From a bacterium (GTDB lineage: Bacteria > Krumholzibacteriota > Krumholzibacteriia > LZORAL124-64-63): a stretch of DNA of 64,000 nt. This document shows, in pieces, positions 32,076 through 39,546 of this stretch (position 1 is the stretch's first letter; every line of letters starts with the position of its first letter). Location of the stretch: assembly GCA_024231905.1 (NCBI GenBank), contig JAAEQC010000157.1:1-64000 (forward strand). The letters are read 5' to 3'. Below the pieces are notes generated by a model. That model did not search any database. It was given only the letters and a program-made list of their open reading frames with translations, and was not told the DNA's origin. A program made the position numbers and the translations under genes.

Positions 32076-32350
32076 GCTTTCTGCTCCTTATTGGCGGCGA
32101 GCTCTTCGAGTGCCGCGGCCTGGCGCTCCAGGGCTATCCCGTTGCGGCGTATTGCCCGGTACAGACCCTGATTCTGTTCGTCTCGACGGGAGACAGCCTG
32201 GAGGGTCTCCATCTGCAAGTGGAGGCGTTTGGTGGAGGCGTCAGTTAGCTGGTCGAACATTGTTGCCACTCGTGTCTCAGCCGCGATCAACCGCTCGCGC
32301 AAATCACGACGCTCGCGCCGCAGTTCCGTGCACTTCGCACACTCACTCAT
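32072..32350 (-). CDS. coiled-coil hypothetical protein ending in LAANKEQK
   Basis: The 92-residue protein starts MSECAKCTELRRERRDLRER, a CxxC followed by coiled coil, and ends ELAANKEQKA. The ending repeats that of its downstream neighbour at DNA level, including the embedded AAGGAGCAG ribosome-binding site. Function unknown. Confidence 0.6.
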   Translation of the reverse strand: MSECAKCTELRRERRDLRERLIAAETRVATMFDQLTDASTKRLHLQMETLQAVSRRDEQNQGLYRAIRRNGIALERQAAALEELAANKEQKA

Positions 32351-32368
32351 CCTTCGTGCTCCTTTACC

Positions 32369-33154
32369 TCAGTCTGCATTGGTGGACCCGTCTGGTCGAA
32401 GGCCAGCAGCAGCCTCAGCCACCAGCGCCGCCTCCTCGTCGATCCACTTCTTCTCGTCGGAGGCCTCATACTCCTCCGCCGCCCGCACGATGCGGGAGAT
32501 GGTCTTCGCGTTCCACGTCGTCGAGCGACGGCGGTTCCGGTGGCCCGCCAACTTGAGCTTCTCGGCGATGGCCCTGAGAGTCCGGCCGTCGCGGCGAAGA
32601 TCCAGCGCGTAGGCCATGATCGCCAATTCCTCTCGGTTGGGAGTCAGGGTGGTTCCGTCGCCGGCCAGGCGGAACCCCCATGGCACCGAACCAACGCGCT
32701 CGCCCTTGGATTTCTTGTGGGCCAGGGCCCGCTTGACGCGCTCCACGTCCTCCTCGCGCTGCCATTGGGCGACCGTGGCCAGGACCGAGGCAATCATCCG
32801 CCCCGTTGGGGTGCTGGTGTCGATCTGGTTGTCGATGCAGAGCAGCGAGAACTTGCACCCCGGGCCAAAATGGGTGTCGACGAGGTAGAGGAAATCACGG
32901 AGGCTGCGGGAAAGGCGGTCGAGGTGGGTGACCAAGAGGCCATCAGCGTCGCCGCGCTCAAGGGCCTCCAAGGCGGCCTGAGCACCAAGGCGCGAGAGGT
33001 CGCGGCCGGAGAAGCCACGGTCCTCGTAGATGGTGATGAGCTCGTGGCCATGGAGCGCGCAGTAGGCGCGGAGCCGTGAAACCTGGTTTTCGAGCGAAAC
33101 GCCCTCGCGGGCTTGGTCCTCGGTTGAAACCCGGATGTAGCCGATGATCCTCAT
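32369..33154 (-). CDS. serine recombinase (resolvase family)
   Basis: The 261-residue protein begins MRIIGYIRVSTEDQ, where Ser10 is the catalytic serine of the resolvase/invertase fold. It continues with YEDRGFSGRDLSR, THLDRLSRSLRDF and GRMIASVLATVAQ, typical of the catalytic domain (about 1-140). The rest (WGFRLAGDGTTLTPN, TLRAIAEKLKLAG, TISRIVRAAEEYE) matches the start of the recombinase DNA-binding domain. It lacks the long C-terminal extension of large serine integrases. It could integrate, invert or resolve phage DNA. A 340-base non-coding stretch with inverted repeats lies upstream. Confidence 0.82.
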   Translation of the reverse strand: MRIIGYIRVSTEDQAREGVSLENQVSRLRAYCALHGHELITIYEDRGFSGRDLSRLGAQAALEALERGDADGLLVTHLDRLSRSLRDFLYLVDTHFGPGCKFSLLCIDNQIDTSTPTGRMIASVLATVAQWQREEDVERVKRALAHKKSKGERVGSVPWGFRLAGDGTTLTPNREELAIMAYALDLRRDGRTLRAIAEKLKLAGHRNRRRSTTWNAKTISRIVRAAEEYEASDEKKWIDEEAALVAEAAAGLRPDGSTNAD

Positions 33155-33496
33155 GCCTTCTTCGCTGCCCTTCTGGCTTTGGTGCCATATATGGTGTGTG
33201 TACCGATACCGAGCCCTGCCAGGCATGCATTTCTGACAAAGAAGGTCGGAAACACCTGACCCCCGCCCCCGGGCCCAGGCGGCTGGTGACCGCGGTGCAA
33301 CCCTGCGTTATCGTGCTGTTTTCTCATGTCGGTCGTCACGCCTCTCGATCTCTCTGTCGGTCTTACCACAGATTCGCGCCGGGCCCAAGAAAAAACGGTG
33401 CGCAGGGCTTCGCCGGGGAGACCTTGTTACCCACCCACACCTGGGTAACGGAAATTTGCTAAAGGCGGCGCGGTGCTGCGCTGGCGGCGGCGGGAA
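33155..33496 (-). other. non-coding regulatory region between recombinase and HTH gene
   Basis: I see no gene here. It contains the palindrome CCATATATGG at 33185-33194, which may be part of the recombinase promoter or a recombination site, and an 8-bp inverted repeat at 33426-33449. The region is a candidate crossover or att/res site for the recombinase. Confidence 0.4.
33426..33449. repeat. 8-bp inverted repeat GTTACCCA/TGGGTAAC
   Basis: GTTACCCA, eight bases, TGGGTAAC is a perfect inverted repeat 48 bases after the HTH gene's stop. TTACCCAC recurs inverted on the far side of the HTH gene at 34329-34336. It may be an operator, a recombination site or a weak terminator (no U-tract). Confidence 0.45.
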
Positions 33497-34306
33497 TCAA
33501 GTGGGCTCGAAGGAGCCAGGAGGGAAGCTCACGTCGGGCTCCTCGGAAGCCTCCGAGGTGGCCGGCGGTTCTGGGGTAGCCTCTGCGCCATTGCCAGGTT
33601 TGGGGGGGGGGACAGAGGCCGGGGAGTCCATCCAGCTTGGATAGACCGGATCGTCACCTGCCTCGATGGAGTCAACATACGCAGCAATTTCGTGGGGTTC
33701 CCAGGATTCGATGTCCACCGGCGGGGGAGCAATCGCGGGGTGGACCCCTTCTTCGACTCGCGCTGTGGTCTCCACCTCGGTGCGCCGGATGATCTCCAGC
33801 CGGTCCCAGAATTGCCGCTTCATGGCGTCGAGCTGCTGGAGGGCAAAGGCGAGGTTCTTGATGTCGTAGACGTTGAAGGCCCTGGGCTTCTTTATTTTGT
33901 CCTGCATGTCGGCAGGCATCTTGTTGGCCGCCGCCTCCTCCAGCTTCACGAAGTAGGCTTGCTCCCGAGTCATCCGGGCCCGGGCCAAACGAAGGCCGTC
34001 ATGAACAAGGCCCTCGAACTCGAAGAGCATGTCCTGCATCGCCCCGATGTCCTTCTCCTCGACCTGGACGCGGACCTGTTTTGTGACCTCGGTGAGCCGA
34101 ACAAGTTTGTCGCCCGTCCGAAGGATCCGCCTGGCCTCGCTGGCAAACGGGCCGACCCCCAGGAGAGGAGCTCCCTCTTGGATGTATTTTTTCGCGGTCT
34201 GCCAGGAGACGTTGCACTCTTTGGCGACGAAGGTCGGGTTCGGATCCTTCAAATAGGCGAAGAGCATGCGTTGGACGGTTTCCTTGTCAATTCGGGCAGC
34301 TGGCAC
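33497..34306 (-). CDS. HTH-domain protein, candidate small terminase or regulator
   Basis: The 269-residue protein starts at GTG 34306 (MPAARIDKETVQRM). It has a helix-turn-helix at about residues 27-47 (FVAKECNVSWQTAKKYIQEG), a helical centre with charged residues, and an acidic Pro-rich C-terminus. HTH plus helical oligomerisation region is the usual plan of small terminases, but it lies far from terL, so a regulator is equally possible. A ten-C run encodes VPPPK near residue 233. Flanking inverted repeats and 11-bp tandem repeats upstream may be its binding sites. Confidence 0.6.
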   Translation of the reverse strand: MPAARIDKETVQRMLFAYLKDPNPTFVAKECNVSWQTAKKYIQEGAPLLGVGPFASEARRILRTGDKLVRLTEVTKQVRVQVEEKDIGAMQDMLFEFEGLVHDGLRLARARMTREQAYFVKLEEAAANKMPADMQDKIKKPRAFNVYDIKNLAFALQQLDAMKRQFWDRLEIIRRTEVETTARVEEGVHPAIAPPPVDIESWEPHEIAAYVDSIEAGDDPVYPSWMDSPASVPPPKPGNGAEATPEPPATSEASEEPDVSFPPGSFEPT

Positions 34307-34321
34307 AGCAGACCCCTCTCT

Positions 34322-34333
34322 CCCACATGTGGG
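34322..34333. promoter_or_regulatory. 12-bp palindrome CCCACATGTGGG
   Basis: A perfect palindrome just upstream of the GTG-started HTH gene, extended on one side to GTGGGTAA, which matches the inverted repeat on the other side of that gene. It is a likely operator, perhaps for autoregulation. Confidence 0.45.
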
Positions 34334-34336
34334 TAA

Positions 34337-34369
34337 TTCGAAGCTGTTTCGAAGCTGTTTCGAAGCTGT
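34337..34369. repeat. three tandem 11-bp repeats TTCGAAGCTGT
   Basis: Three perfect head-to-tail copies of TTCGAAGCTGT, each with the palindromic core TTCGAA spaced one helical turn apart, are followed by TTTGGCGCGG. Such phased repeats are typical of iterons or cooperative repressor sites. A related GCTGTTTTGGCGC string occurs at about 61035 inside the replication accessory gene. Confidence 0.55.
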
Positions 34370-34800
34370 TTTGGCGCGGTTTGGAGCCGATGTAGGTGCG
34401 GATTTCTGTTTGGGTTTCTCGCGGGTGTGTGCGCGCGCGCGAAGAGTACTGCGAGGAGCCTACGCCCAGAAGGGTGTTCCAACGAATCACGCTGCTAGTC
34501 GCGCGCTGGCAGGCTAGCCAAGATCTTCCTCCCGAAGATCGAGATCCGTCAGAGACTACGGCGCCGCAAGGCGACGTTCCCCCTCCTGATCCGGAGCAAT
34601 CTCTCCTAAGAGATCTAATACTACGCGCGCGCGCGCAGGAAAGGCGCGTTCGTTTTGTGAGAGCTGTGATTATCGTGAGAGTGGGTGTGGTTTCCATCGG
34701 CCATCTGCCCCTCAGAGGCCCTCATTCGCGCTGTGCGGGTTCGGGCAGGCCGGCAGGGCCAGGGACGCCGCCGGGGTCGAGTTCTGGCGGTGGCGGCCCA

Positions 34801-35118
34801 TCAGCGGTCGCCCTCGCCGCCCTCAGTGGTCTTCGCCGCCTCTGCTTCAGCCAAGGCCAGCCCGAGCAACCCATAGCCAGCGATGTCCCTCCAGGGGCTT
34901 TCGCCCAGGGCGTCCCGGTCGGTGGCGACCCGAAAGAGCTTGTCGACCACCCGGGTCACCGCGAGGAGGTCGCCGTACTTCTCAGGCGGCACGCCGTGTG
35001 GGTAGAGGATCTCCAGCACCTGGCCAGCCCGGCTGAAGCTGTCGCCGTAGGCCGCCTGCTTCGCGTCGACCATTTTACCGAGCCGGTGGCCCAGCTCCTC
35101 GAATTTGAAAGCAGTCAT
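34801..35118 (-). CDS. DUF1599/nucleotide-modification-associated-type protein
   Basis: The 105-residue protein has YGDSFSRAGQVLEILYPHGVP, EKYGDLLAVTRVVDKLFRVAT, DALGESPWRDIAGYGLLGLAL, the hallmark of a small family common in phages (DUF1599, linked by others to nucleotide modification). The family's conserved Asp/Lys/Arg positions are present. Reaction unknown. GGAGAAATC lies before the ATG, and the start overlaps the upstream stop by 4 bases. Confidence 0.65.
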   Translation of the reverse strand: MTAFKFEELGHRLGKMVDAKQAAYGDSFSRAGQVLEILYPHGVPPEKYGDLLAVTRVVDKLFRVATDRDALGESPWRDIAGYGLLGLALAEAEAAKTTEGGEGDR

Positions 35119-35504
35119 GATTTCTCCTGGTGTCCTTCCTCGTTGGTACAGAGCAGCAGCAGCGCCACTCGGACGGTACCGTTGCCCGCGGTTGGCGGGG
35201 CGATACTCTTGGAGCCGAGCTTCAGCGGTTCCCGGCAGATGGGGCAACGAAGGTCGGCGGTGGTCGGTGATGGCAGAGGGGCAACCTTCACCGGCTCAGC
35301 GTTGGCCACCCTCGTCTCGCGCTGCAGGGCCCGCAGCTCTCGAGCGCAGACCGTGCAGTCTGGCAGATGGTCCGACTCCTGGATGTCGGCACCGAGCGGC
35401 ACCTTGCGCCCACAAAGAGTGCCGCACCCCGACGGGGGGTTGGTAACAGTGGATTCGTCCACGATGTGGGACCGGCCGCGGTGGGAACTCCGATACGAGA
35501 GCAT
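35115..35504 (-). CDS. zinc-binding hypothetical protein
   Basis: The 129-residue protein has two Cys-pair clusters: CGTLC (27-31) with CTVC near residue 50, and CPICREPL with a later CTNEEGH. A zinc-finger role is likely. It is overlapped by the DUF1599 gene start (ATGA). Function unknown. Confidence 0.55.
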   Translation of the reverse strand: MLSYRSSHRGRSHIVDESTVTNPPSGCGTLCGRKVPLGADIQESDHLPDCTVCARELRALQRETRVANAEPVKVAPLPSPTTADLRCPICREPLKLGSKSIAPPTAGNGTVRVALLLLCTNEEGHQEKS

Positions 35505-35510
35505 CCTGCC

Positions 35511-35732
35511 TCACCCCCACTCTTTCCGGAGGTGGTCCCATCGCCGAAGCACGTCGGTGCCCAGGCCGGTGAGTCTGCCTGAAAGAGGGCAGCGCACCCG
35601 CTCGTCGTCTGGGAGGGCGACTGCGACCGTGCCGAGCACCAGCTGCTCGGACGAGTGCGGACCTCTTCGAGCGAGCAAGCCCATGAGCTCGGTGTCAATC
35701 GTGGCGTCGATGCACTCTTGTTGGTCGGTCAT
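35511..35732 (-). CDS. small hypothetical protein
   Basis: The 73-residue protein starts MTDQQECIDATIDTEL and has a C-terminal TGLGTDVLRRWDHLRKEWG. It resembles a small winged-helix fragment but is too short to assign. It overlaps the upstream gene by 4 bases. Confidence 0.5.
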   Translation of the reverse strand: MTDQQECIDATIDTELMGLLARRGPHSSEQLVLGTVAVALPDDERVRCPLSGRLTGLGTDVLRRWDHLRKEWG

Positions 35733-36013
35733 CGCTGTTGTCTCCTGTGGATGCGCAGGGCTCGTGGTGAGCTGAACCTGGTGCTGCGCTGTGCTTTTCT
35801 CTGTCGTCCCCTGTGGGGTTTGGTGCGGAGCCGGGGCGGCAGTGGGTCGCGTTGTTCTTTCGGCGGCGGCTCCATCTGCGCGCGGAGCTCATCCCGCAGG
35901 CGGCGCAGCTCTCTCATGTCTGGGCCAGTGGATTCGAGGCACGCGGTCTGCCTTCCGCAGTGTGGACACGGCGTGCATCTGGTGCCGACTAATACGAGGC
36001 GGGTTGCTCTCAT
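35729..36013 (-). CDS. basic protein with Cys pair
   Basis: The 94-residue protein begins MRATRLVLVGTRCTPCPHCG, a zinc-knuckle-like start, and is very basic at the C-terminus (RGRQRKAQRSTRF, IHRRQQR). Nucleic-acid binding is plausible. ATGA overlaps on both sides. Confidence 0.5.
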   Translation of the reverse strand: MRATRLVLVGTRCTPCPHCGRQTACLESTGPDMRELRRLRDELRAQMEPPPKEQRDPLPPRLRTKPHRGRQRKAQRSTRFSSPRALRIHRRQQR

Positions 36014-36228
36014 TTGGCCTGGCGCTCTTCTTCCTGCTGGGCCGCCCACTTTTTGGGAGCGGCGTAGAGTTTGCAGCTCGAGCATAGCAGACCGGTGGCG
36101 TCTCCGCGGCGGCCCTTCCCACAATACCCACATGGAGTGCCCGAGTGGTGCTGCTCCTTCGGGGGGCGGTGGGTGATTCGGTATCGCCCAGGGGCGAGCC
36201 TCTTCACGGTGCCGAACAAGGTCGTCAT
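36010..36228 (-). CDS. small zinc-knuckle protein
   Basis: The 72-residue protein has CGYCGKGRRGDATGLLCSSC (about residues 33-52), a four-Cys zinc knuckle, in a basic context. It overlaps both neighbours by 4 bases. Possible RNA or DNA binding. Confidence 0.55.
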   Translation of the reverse strand: MTTLFGTVKRLAPGRYRITHRPPKEQHHSGTPCGYCGKGRRGDATGLLCSSCKLYAAPKKWAAQQEEERQAK

Positions 36229-36458
36229 GGTTCGCTCCTTGTGGGAACAACAAACGCTGATGAAACCCCGTGGCCACAACACGCGCTGGTGGTGCCCGGG
36301 ATGGTCCCGAGGCAGGCGTCGTGGCCTTCGGGAGTCGGGGGCTGGCCGCAGCGAACGCACGGCGGGTCTTCGCACCCCATTGGGGAACCGTCGAGATAGA
36401 CCCACCGGTGGCCGTCCCATTTTACGGGGTGACCTCTTGTGGAGCTGCGGGCGGTCAT
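36225..36458 (-). CDS. small Cys-containing protein
   Basis: The 77-residue protein has CEDPPCVRCGQPP in the middle and CLG and ACCGHG later, so it may bind zinc. It starts MTARSSTRGHPVKWDGHRWV. ATGA overlaps on both sides. Function unknown. Confidence 0.5.
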   Translation of the reverse strand: MTARSSTRGHPVKWDGHRWVYLDGSPMGCEDPPCVRCGQPPTPEGHDACLGTIPGTTSACCGHGVSSAFVVPTRSEP

Positions 36459-36547
36459 TGCTGCCACCAGTCCCAGAAGAGCCAGCCGACGGCGACGGCG
36501 TTGAGGGCTGCGACGGCAGCGACCACGATCCACCAGGTGATAGTCAT
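36455..36547 (-). CDS. 30-residue membrane peptide
   Basis: The peptide MTITWWIVVAAVAALNAVAV followed by GWLFWDWWQQ is one hydrophobic Trp-flanked transmembrane helix. Its ATG overlaps the upstream stop, and its stop overlaps the next ATG, which supports expression. It is one of several single-helix mini-proteins in this phage. Confidence 0.5.
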   Translation of the reverse strand: MTITWWIVVAAVAALNAVAVGWLFWDWWQQ

Positions 36548-36729
36548 TTGCATCCGTCCTCTGATTTCTCTCGGCAGCGTGGACAGAGGTCCTTGCCGAG
36601 GTCGGAATACCATCCGTCCTTGCGGAGTGCCTCGCGCATGGATTCGGCGCCGATTGCCGTGATGGTCCGGCGTTCGTCTCCGGTCCGTTTGCAGGAGTCG
36701 CAAACAATCCTGGTGAGGGATACTTTCAT
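36544..36729 (-). CDS. zinc-ribbon mini-protein
   Basis: The 61-residue protein has CDSCKRTGDE at residues 10-19 and CPRCREKS near the end, a classical treble-clef or ribbon spacing. It overlaps its neighbours by 4 bases. Function unknown. Confidence 0.55.
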   Translation of the reverse strand: MKVSLTRIVCDSCKRTGDERRTITAIGAESMREALRKDGWYSDLGKDLCPRCREKSEDGCK

Positions 36730-37115
36730 CGCTTCGCGCCCACGGTCCAGCTCTCCGGGTCTCGACTGCGCTGGCACTCCTCACACTTCTCTGCCTCCGG
36801 GTAGACGCGGGTGATGGTGGTCCCCTCTGGGAGGTTGAGCTCGAGCAAGGGCGAGTACTTATTGTCGGCCGTGCCCCAGCGCATTTCCCAGTCAGGCATG
36901 AGGTCGTCGTCGTCCGCCACCTGGAGCCCGAGCATCCACATCCCAGAGTCGTGCTGGCCGTAGGACGCGACGAGGTTGATGCGTTGGCCGGCAGGGTCTT
37001 TGATCTGGAAAACGCCCGGCTCGCCCTCGTCGGAAACGGCGCCCTCTATCTCGAAGCAGTCGTCGCTGTGTCCGTAGAATTGGACCTTGTGGGTGATGAG
37101 AGTGGTTGTGTTCAT
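36726..37115 (-). CDS. hypothetical protein with C-terminal Cys pair
   Basis: The 129-residue protein (MNTTTLITHKVQFYGHSDDC...) is beta-rich with an acidic DDDDLMPDWEMRW stretch and ends CEECQRSRDPESW. No family. It overlaps the flanking genes by 4 bases at both ends. Confidence 0.55.
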   Translation of the reverse strand: MNTTTLITHKVQFYGHSDDCFEIEGAVSDEGEPGVFQIKDPAGQRINLVASYGQHDSGMWMLGLQVADDDDLMPDWEMRWGTADNKYSPLLELNLPEGTTITRVYPEAEKCEECQRSRDPESWTVGAKR

Positions 37116-37339
37116 GTTGTTCCTTTTGTCTTGGCGCGGAGCCTCTCGTAGAGGTCTGCCAGCTCGCTGTTGTTCATGCGGGTTAGCTCGTCGATGGACT
37201 TGAGGTGCTGCTCAAAGCTGAGTCCCTCCAAAACCAACCGCTGCATCTCGGTGGCGACCGCAGTCATTAGGCGGTGCCTTGTTTTTCCCTGGCGGCGTGG
37301 TGCGAACCGCAGCGCCATCGTGGTGAACCTCCCCATCAT
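37112..37339 (-). CDS. small helical hypothetical protein
   Basis: The 75-residue protein starts MMGRFTTMALRFAPRRQGK, is basic at the N-terminus and helical after that (LMTAVATEMQRLVLEGLSFE). A 4-base overlap couples it to the XRE regulator gene before it. Function unknown. Confidence 0.5.
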   Translation of the reverse strand: MMGRFTTMALRFAPRRQGKTRHRLMTAVATEMQRLVLEGLSFEQHLKSIDELTRMNNSELADLYERLRAKTKGTT

Positions 37340-37722
37340 CCTTCCCCCGGTGGCAGGTCGGGGTCGACTCCAGCTCGCCGGAGAGCCTCCCGACATATTC
37401 GCTCGAGGTCTACGAGGTCAGCCGGGCTGAAGTCGAGCCACGCGAGCGCAAGGAGCGCGCCGACCTTCATGCCGAGCGGGTGGTGGAGCGGAGTGGCCAG
37501 GAAGAAGAACCCGTCGCCGGAGGCCTTGGCTTTGGTGGCGGCAAGTAAAGTCATCCCGAGCCGGCGCGCAGCAATGTGGAGTCGCTTGGTATTGAGCGGC
37601 CTCCTGCGGCCATGCTCGACGTCGGAGAGGTACCCGGACGACACTCCGATGAGCTGTGCGAGCTCGCGCTGGGACACTCCCGCAGCTAGACGGGCGCGGC
37701 GAAGTAGGTAACCGAAAGTCAT
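37336..37722 (-). CDS. XRE-family transcriptional regulator
   Basis: The 128-residue protein has an N-terminal Cro/C1-type helix-turn-helix (LRRARLAAGVSQRELAQLIG then VSSGYLSDVEHGRRRP, residues 6-42). A second, hydrophobic half ends in DLERICREALRRAGVDPD. It could repress the lytic program or act as an antitoxin-like regulator. It is in the middle of an operon without an obvious promoter of its own. The ATG overlaps the neighbouring gene. Confidence 0.7.
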   Translation of the reverse strand: MTFGYLLRRARLAAGVSQRELAQLIGVSSGYLSDVEHGRRRPLNTKRLHIAARRLGMTLLAATKAKASGDGFFFLATPLHHPLGMKVGALLALAWLDFSPADLVDLERICREALRRAGVDPDLPPGEG

Positions 37723-37826
37723 CTGGACCTCCATTTCTCGTCGATGAATTCTGCGAGGACGAGCACAAGACACGCCGACCCAAACAAAAGATGGGCCGCC
37801 GACTCAACAGCGAGGTACGTGCTCAT
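37719..37826 (-). CDS. 35-residue membrane peptide
   Basis: The peptide starts MSTYLAVESAAHLLFGSACL and continues VLVLAEFIDEKWRSR: one hydrophobic helix with a positively charged end. ATGA overlaps at both ends. Function unknown. Confidence 0.45.
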   Translation of the reverse strand: MSTYLAVESAAHLLFGSACLVLVLAEFIDEKWRSR

Positions 37827-38008
37827 TTGGCCTCGCAGTTCTTGGCGGCGTCCGCCAGTGTTTTTTGGTCTCCACCCTCGACCCCGCAGGTACCGCAGTA
37901 CCACCAGAAAACCATCCGGCCACCAGAGTTTTTCAGCCGGCGGTGGAGGATGCGAAGCGCACGGGAGCTGCACTCGGGGCAGCGGTGGGTCGGCTCGGAG
38001 GTGCTCAT
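37823..38008 (-). CDS. zinc-ribbon mini-protein
   Basis: The 61-residue protein has CPECSSRAL (10-18) and CGTCGVEGG (about 38-46) around a basic, aromatic centre, a common phage zinc-ribbon layout. Overlaps of 4 bases on both sides. Confidence 0.55.
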   Translation of the reverse strand: MSTSEPTHRCPECSSRALRILHRRLKNSGGRMVFWWYCGTCGVEGGDQKTLADAAKNCEAK

Positions 38009-38238
38009 GGGGTCTCCTTGTTTTTTCGCTGGATCTTGGTCAGCTCCGCGAGCGCGCACGAGAGGCTGTGAATGATCTTTGCATCCTCTGGACGCTCAAA
38101 AAGCCAAAGCTTTCTGGTGGCCCTCGCTAGCTCGGCGTCGATGCGCTCGATGTTCCTGGCGACCGGGTCCAACGCCGCGAGACGCTTCTCCTCTTCGGCG
38201 TCATGGATGGCCGCTGATATTTCACGGTCGCCTTTCAT
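38005..38238 (-). CDS. helical hypothetical protein
   Basis: The 77-residue protein starts MKGDREISAAIHDAEEEKRL and is charged and helical to a basic end QRKNKETP. No motif. Tight operon overlaps. Confidence 0.5.
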   Translation of the reverse strand: MKGDREISAAIHDAEEEKRLAALDPVARNIERIDAELARATRKLWLFERPEDAKIIHSLSCALAELTKIQRKNKETP

Positions 38239-39029
38239 GAGGACACCTCTTTGGCCTCCAGGTCAGCCACCCGTTTCTCGAGCCTGGTCATCGCCTTGAC
38301 CAGGAACTCCGCGGCCACGTCGCCCTCGATGTCCCGAACCGACTCGAGCACGGCGACCAGATAATCGCGGGCGCTGGCGCCCGAGTCGCAGTCGGCCATG
38401 AAACAATCGAGGATGTCTGGTGGGCGCTGCGCGTGCGCCCTCTCAACGCAGGCCTTCTCGTTGGCGCAAAACCAACCGCCCAGTCGAAGCACCGCGGTGC
38501 CCTTGGAGGCCGGGCGCCCACACCGAGGACAGTTTTCACCGATCTCTAGTGGCCCACAGTCGCGTTGGTCCTCGCCGGAGCAAAGCTGCGATTCCTTCTC
38601 CATGGCCTCGACGGAGTGAGGCGGGGGCTGGCCCGTGGCCTCTCTTGTCGCCTCGATCACCCGCTGGTACTCGGCCTTGTCCAACGCGCCGCAGACGGCG
38701 GCCATGAAGACCCCATACCACCGGCAGGCGGGGCAGAACTCCTCGGCAGGCGAAACCCGGCACGGCTCCCCTTGCTTTGCGCCGCACTCACAAACAGCGT
38801 CGTCCGTGCTCATCTTCTCGCGGATGAACCCCTCCGCAATCCACCCGGCGGTCGTCATGCCGTTGGCGTGCTGGAAAAGAACCTGCTCGCCATCCCTCCA
38901 GATGGAAACGCTGAGGCCGATGTAGTCGGCGATGAATTTCACCCTGTACCCCTGCCACTCTCCAACGACCTCGCGGTGTTGTTGGCGGCGCTCTTTGGGG
39001 AAGGCTGGCCAGGTCGGTCTCTCAATCAT
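38235..39029 (-). CDS. multi-Cys hypothetical protein
   Basis: The 264-residue protein starts MIERPTWPAFPKERRQQ. The middle has CECGAKQGEPC, CPACRWY, then NCPRCGRP and CANEKAC, suggesting two zinc sites, and the C-terminus is helical. CECGAKQGEPC resembles a short zinc motif repeated in several phage and actinobacterial proteins. The function is unknown. Confidence 0.55.
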   Translation of the reverse strand: MIERPTWPAFPKERRQQHREVVGEWQGYRVKFIADYIGLSVSIWRDGEQVLFQHANGMTTAGWIAEGFIREKMSTDDAVCECGAKQGEPCRVSPAEEFCPACRWYGVFMAAVCGALDKAEYQRVIEATREATGQPPPHSVEAMEKESQLCSGEDQRDCGPLEIGENCPRCGRPASKGTAVLRLGGWFCANEKACVERAHAQRPPDILDCFMADCDSGASARDYLVAVLESVRDIEGDVAAEFLVKAMTRLEKRVADLEAKEVSS

Positions 39030-39546
39030 CGTCGCTCTCCTTTCGGGCGTCGACCACCTCGGGCGGCATCGCCCCGCTGTCTCCGCATTGGTTCGAGGTG
39101 CAAACCCACCGACCCTCCTCGACGTCGCACGGTGCCTCGCAGTTCGGGCATCGCCAGACCAGCACGATCTGCTTCCGGAGTTTATCCTGCAGCTCGGCGT
39201 TCTGCTTCTCGAGTGAAGCGATGCGCTCGCTGCGGGCCTCAAGAGCAACTGCCGCTCGGTTGGCGGCGTGGTGGACGCTCTCCATCCCGCCGACGGAGCC
39301 GAGCTCATCCATGATGGCCTGGATGGCCTGGCGGGCCCGCTCACGGAGAGCGGCGTGCTGCTTGTTGCGCGCCTCGTACTGGCCCTGCCAATACCCGACG
39401 TCGACCTGGAGCTTGTTTGTTTGCTTCTCAAGGTTGGCCACCCGTGTGTTGGCCGCGGCCAGTTGCGTGCGCGCCTCCGCACCTTCGTCCGCTAGGAGAA
39501 GGCAGGTGCCCGGGCAAGGGTTGCCGTCGAATGTCTCGTAACTCAT
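39022..39546 (-). CDS. coiled-coil plus zinc-ribbon protein
   Basis: The 174-residue protein starts MSYETFDGNPCPGTC in an ATGA overlap with its upstream neighbour. A coiled coil (about 30-125) is followed by CPNCEAPCDVEEGRWVCTSN, a zinc-ribbon end. It overlaps the next gene by 8 bases. Function unknown. Confidence 0.55.
   Translation of the reverse strand: MSYETFDGNPCPGTCLLLADEGAEARTQLAAANTRVANLEKQTNKLQVDVGYWQGQYEARNKQHAALRERARQAIQAIMDELGSVGGMESVHHAANRAAVALEARSERIASLEKQNAELQDKLRKQIVLVWRCPNCEAPCDVEEGRWVCTSNQCGDSGAMPPEVVDARKESDDD

Larger units (their letters stand above)
34307..34800. other. non-coding region with iterons, palindrome and alternating CG tracts
   Basis: No convincing gene occupies these 494 bases. 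It contains CCCACATGTGGG at 34322-34333, three tandem 11-bp repeats at 34337-34369, and two alternating GC/CG tracts (near 34432 and 34623). The density of repeats suggests a control region or replication origin. Confidence 0.4.

Noticed and set aside
32369..33226. Longer start for the serine recombinase at 33226
   Set aside because: The extra N-terminal residues do not fit the family; MRIIGYIRVSTEDQ at 33154 is the usual N-terminus of the catalytic domain.
34337..34369. CRISPR-like array
   Set aside because: The three repeats are 11 bp, directly adjacent with no spacers, and no cas gene is nearby.
34396..35775. Plus-strand open frame of 459 codons
   Set aside because: It covers non-coding DNA and the antisense of three overlapping minus-strand genes, with low-complexity Arg/Ser/Pro composition and no ribosome-binding site.
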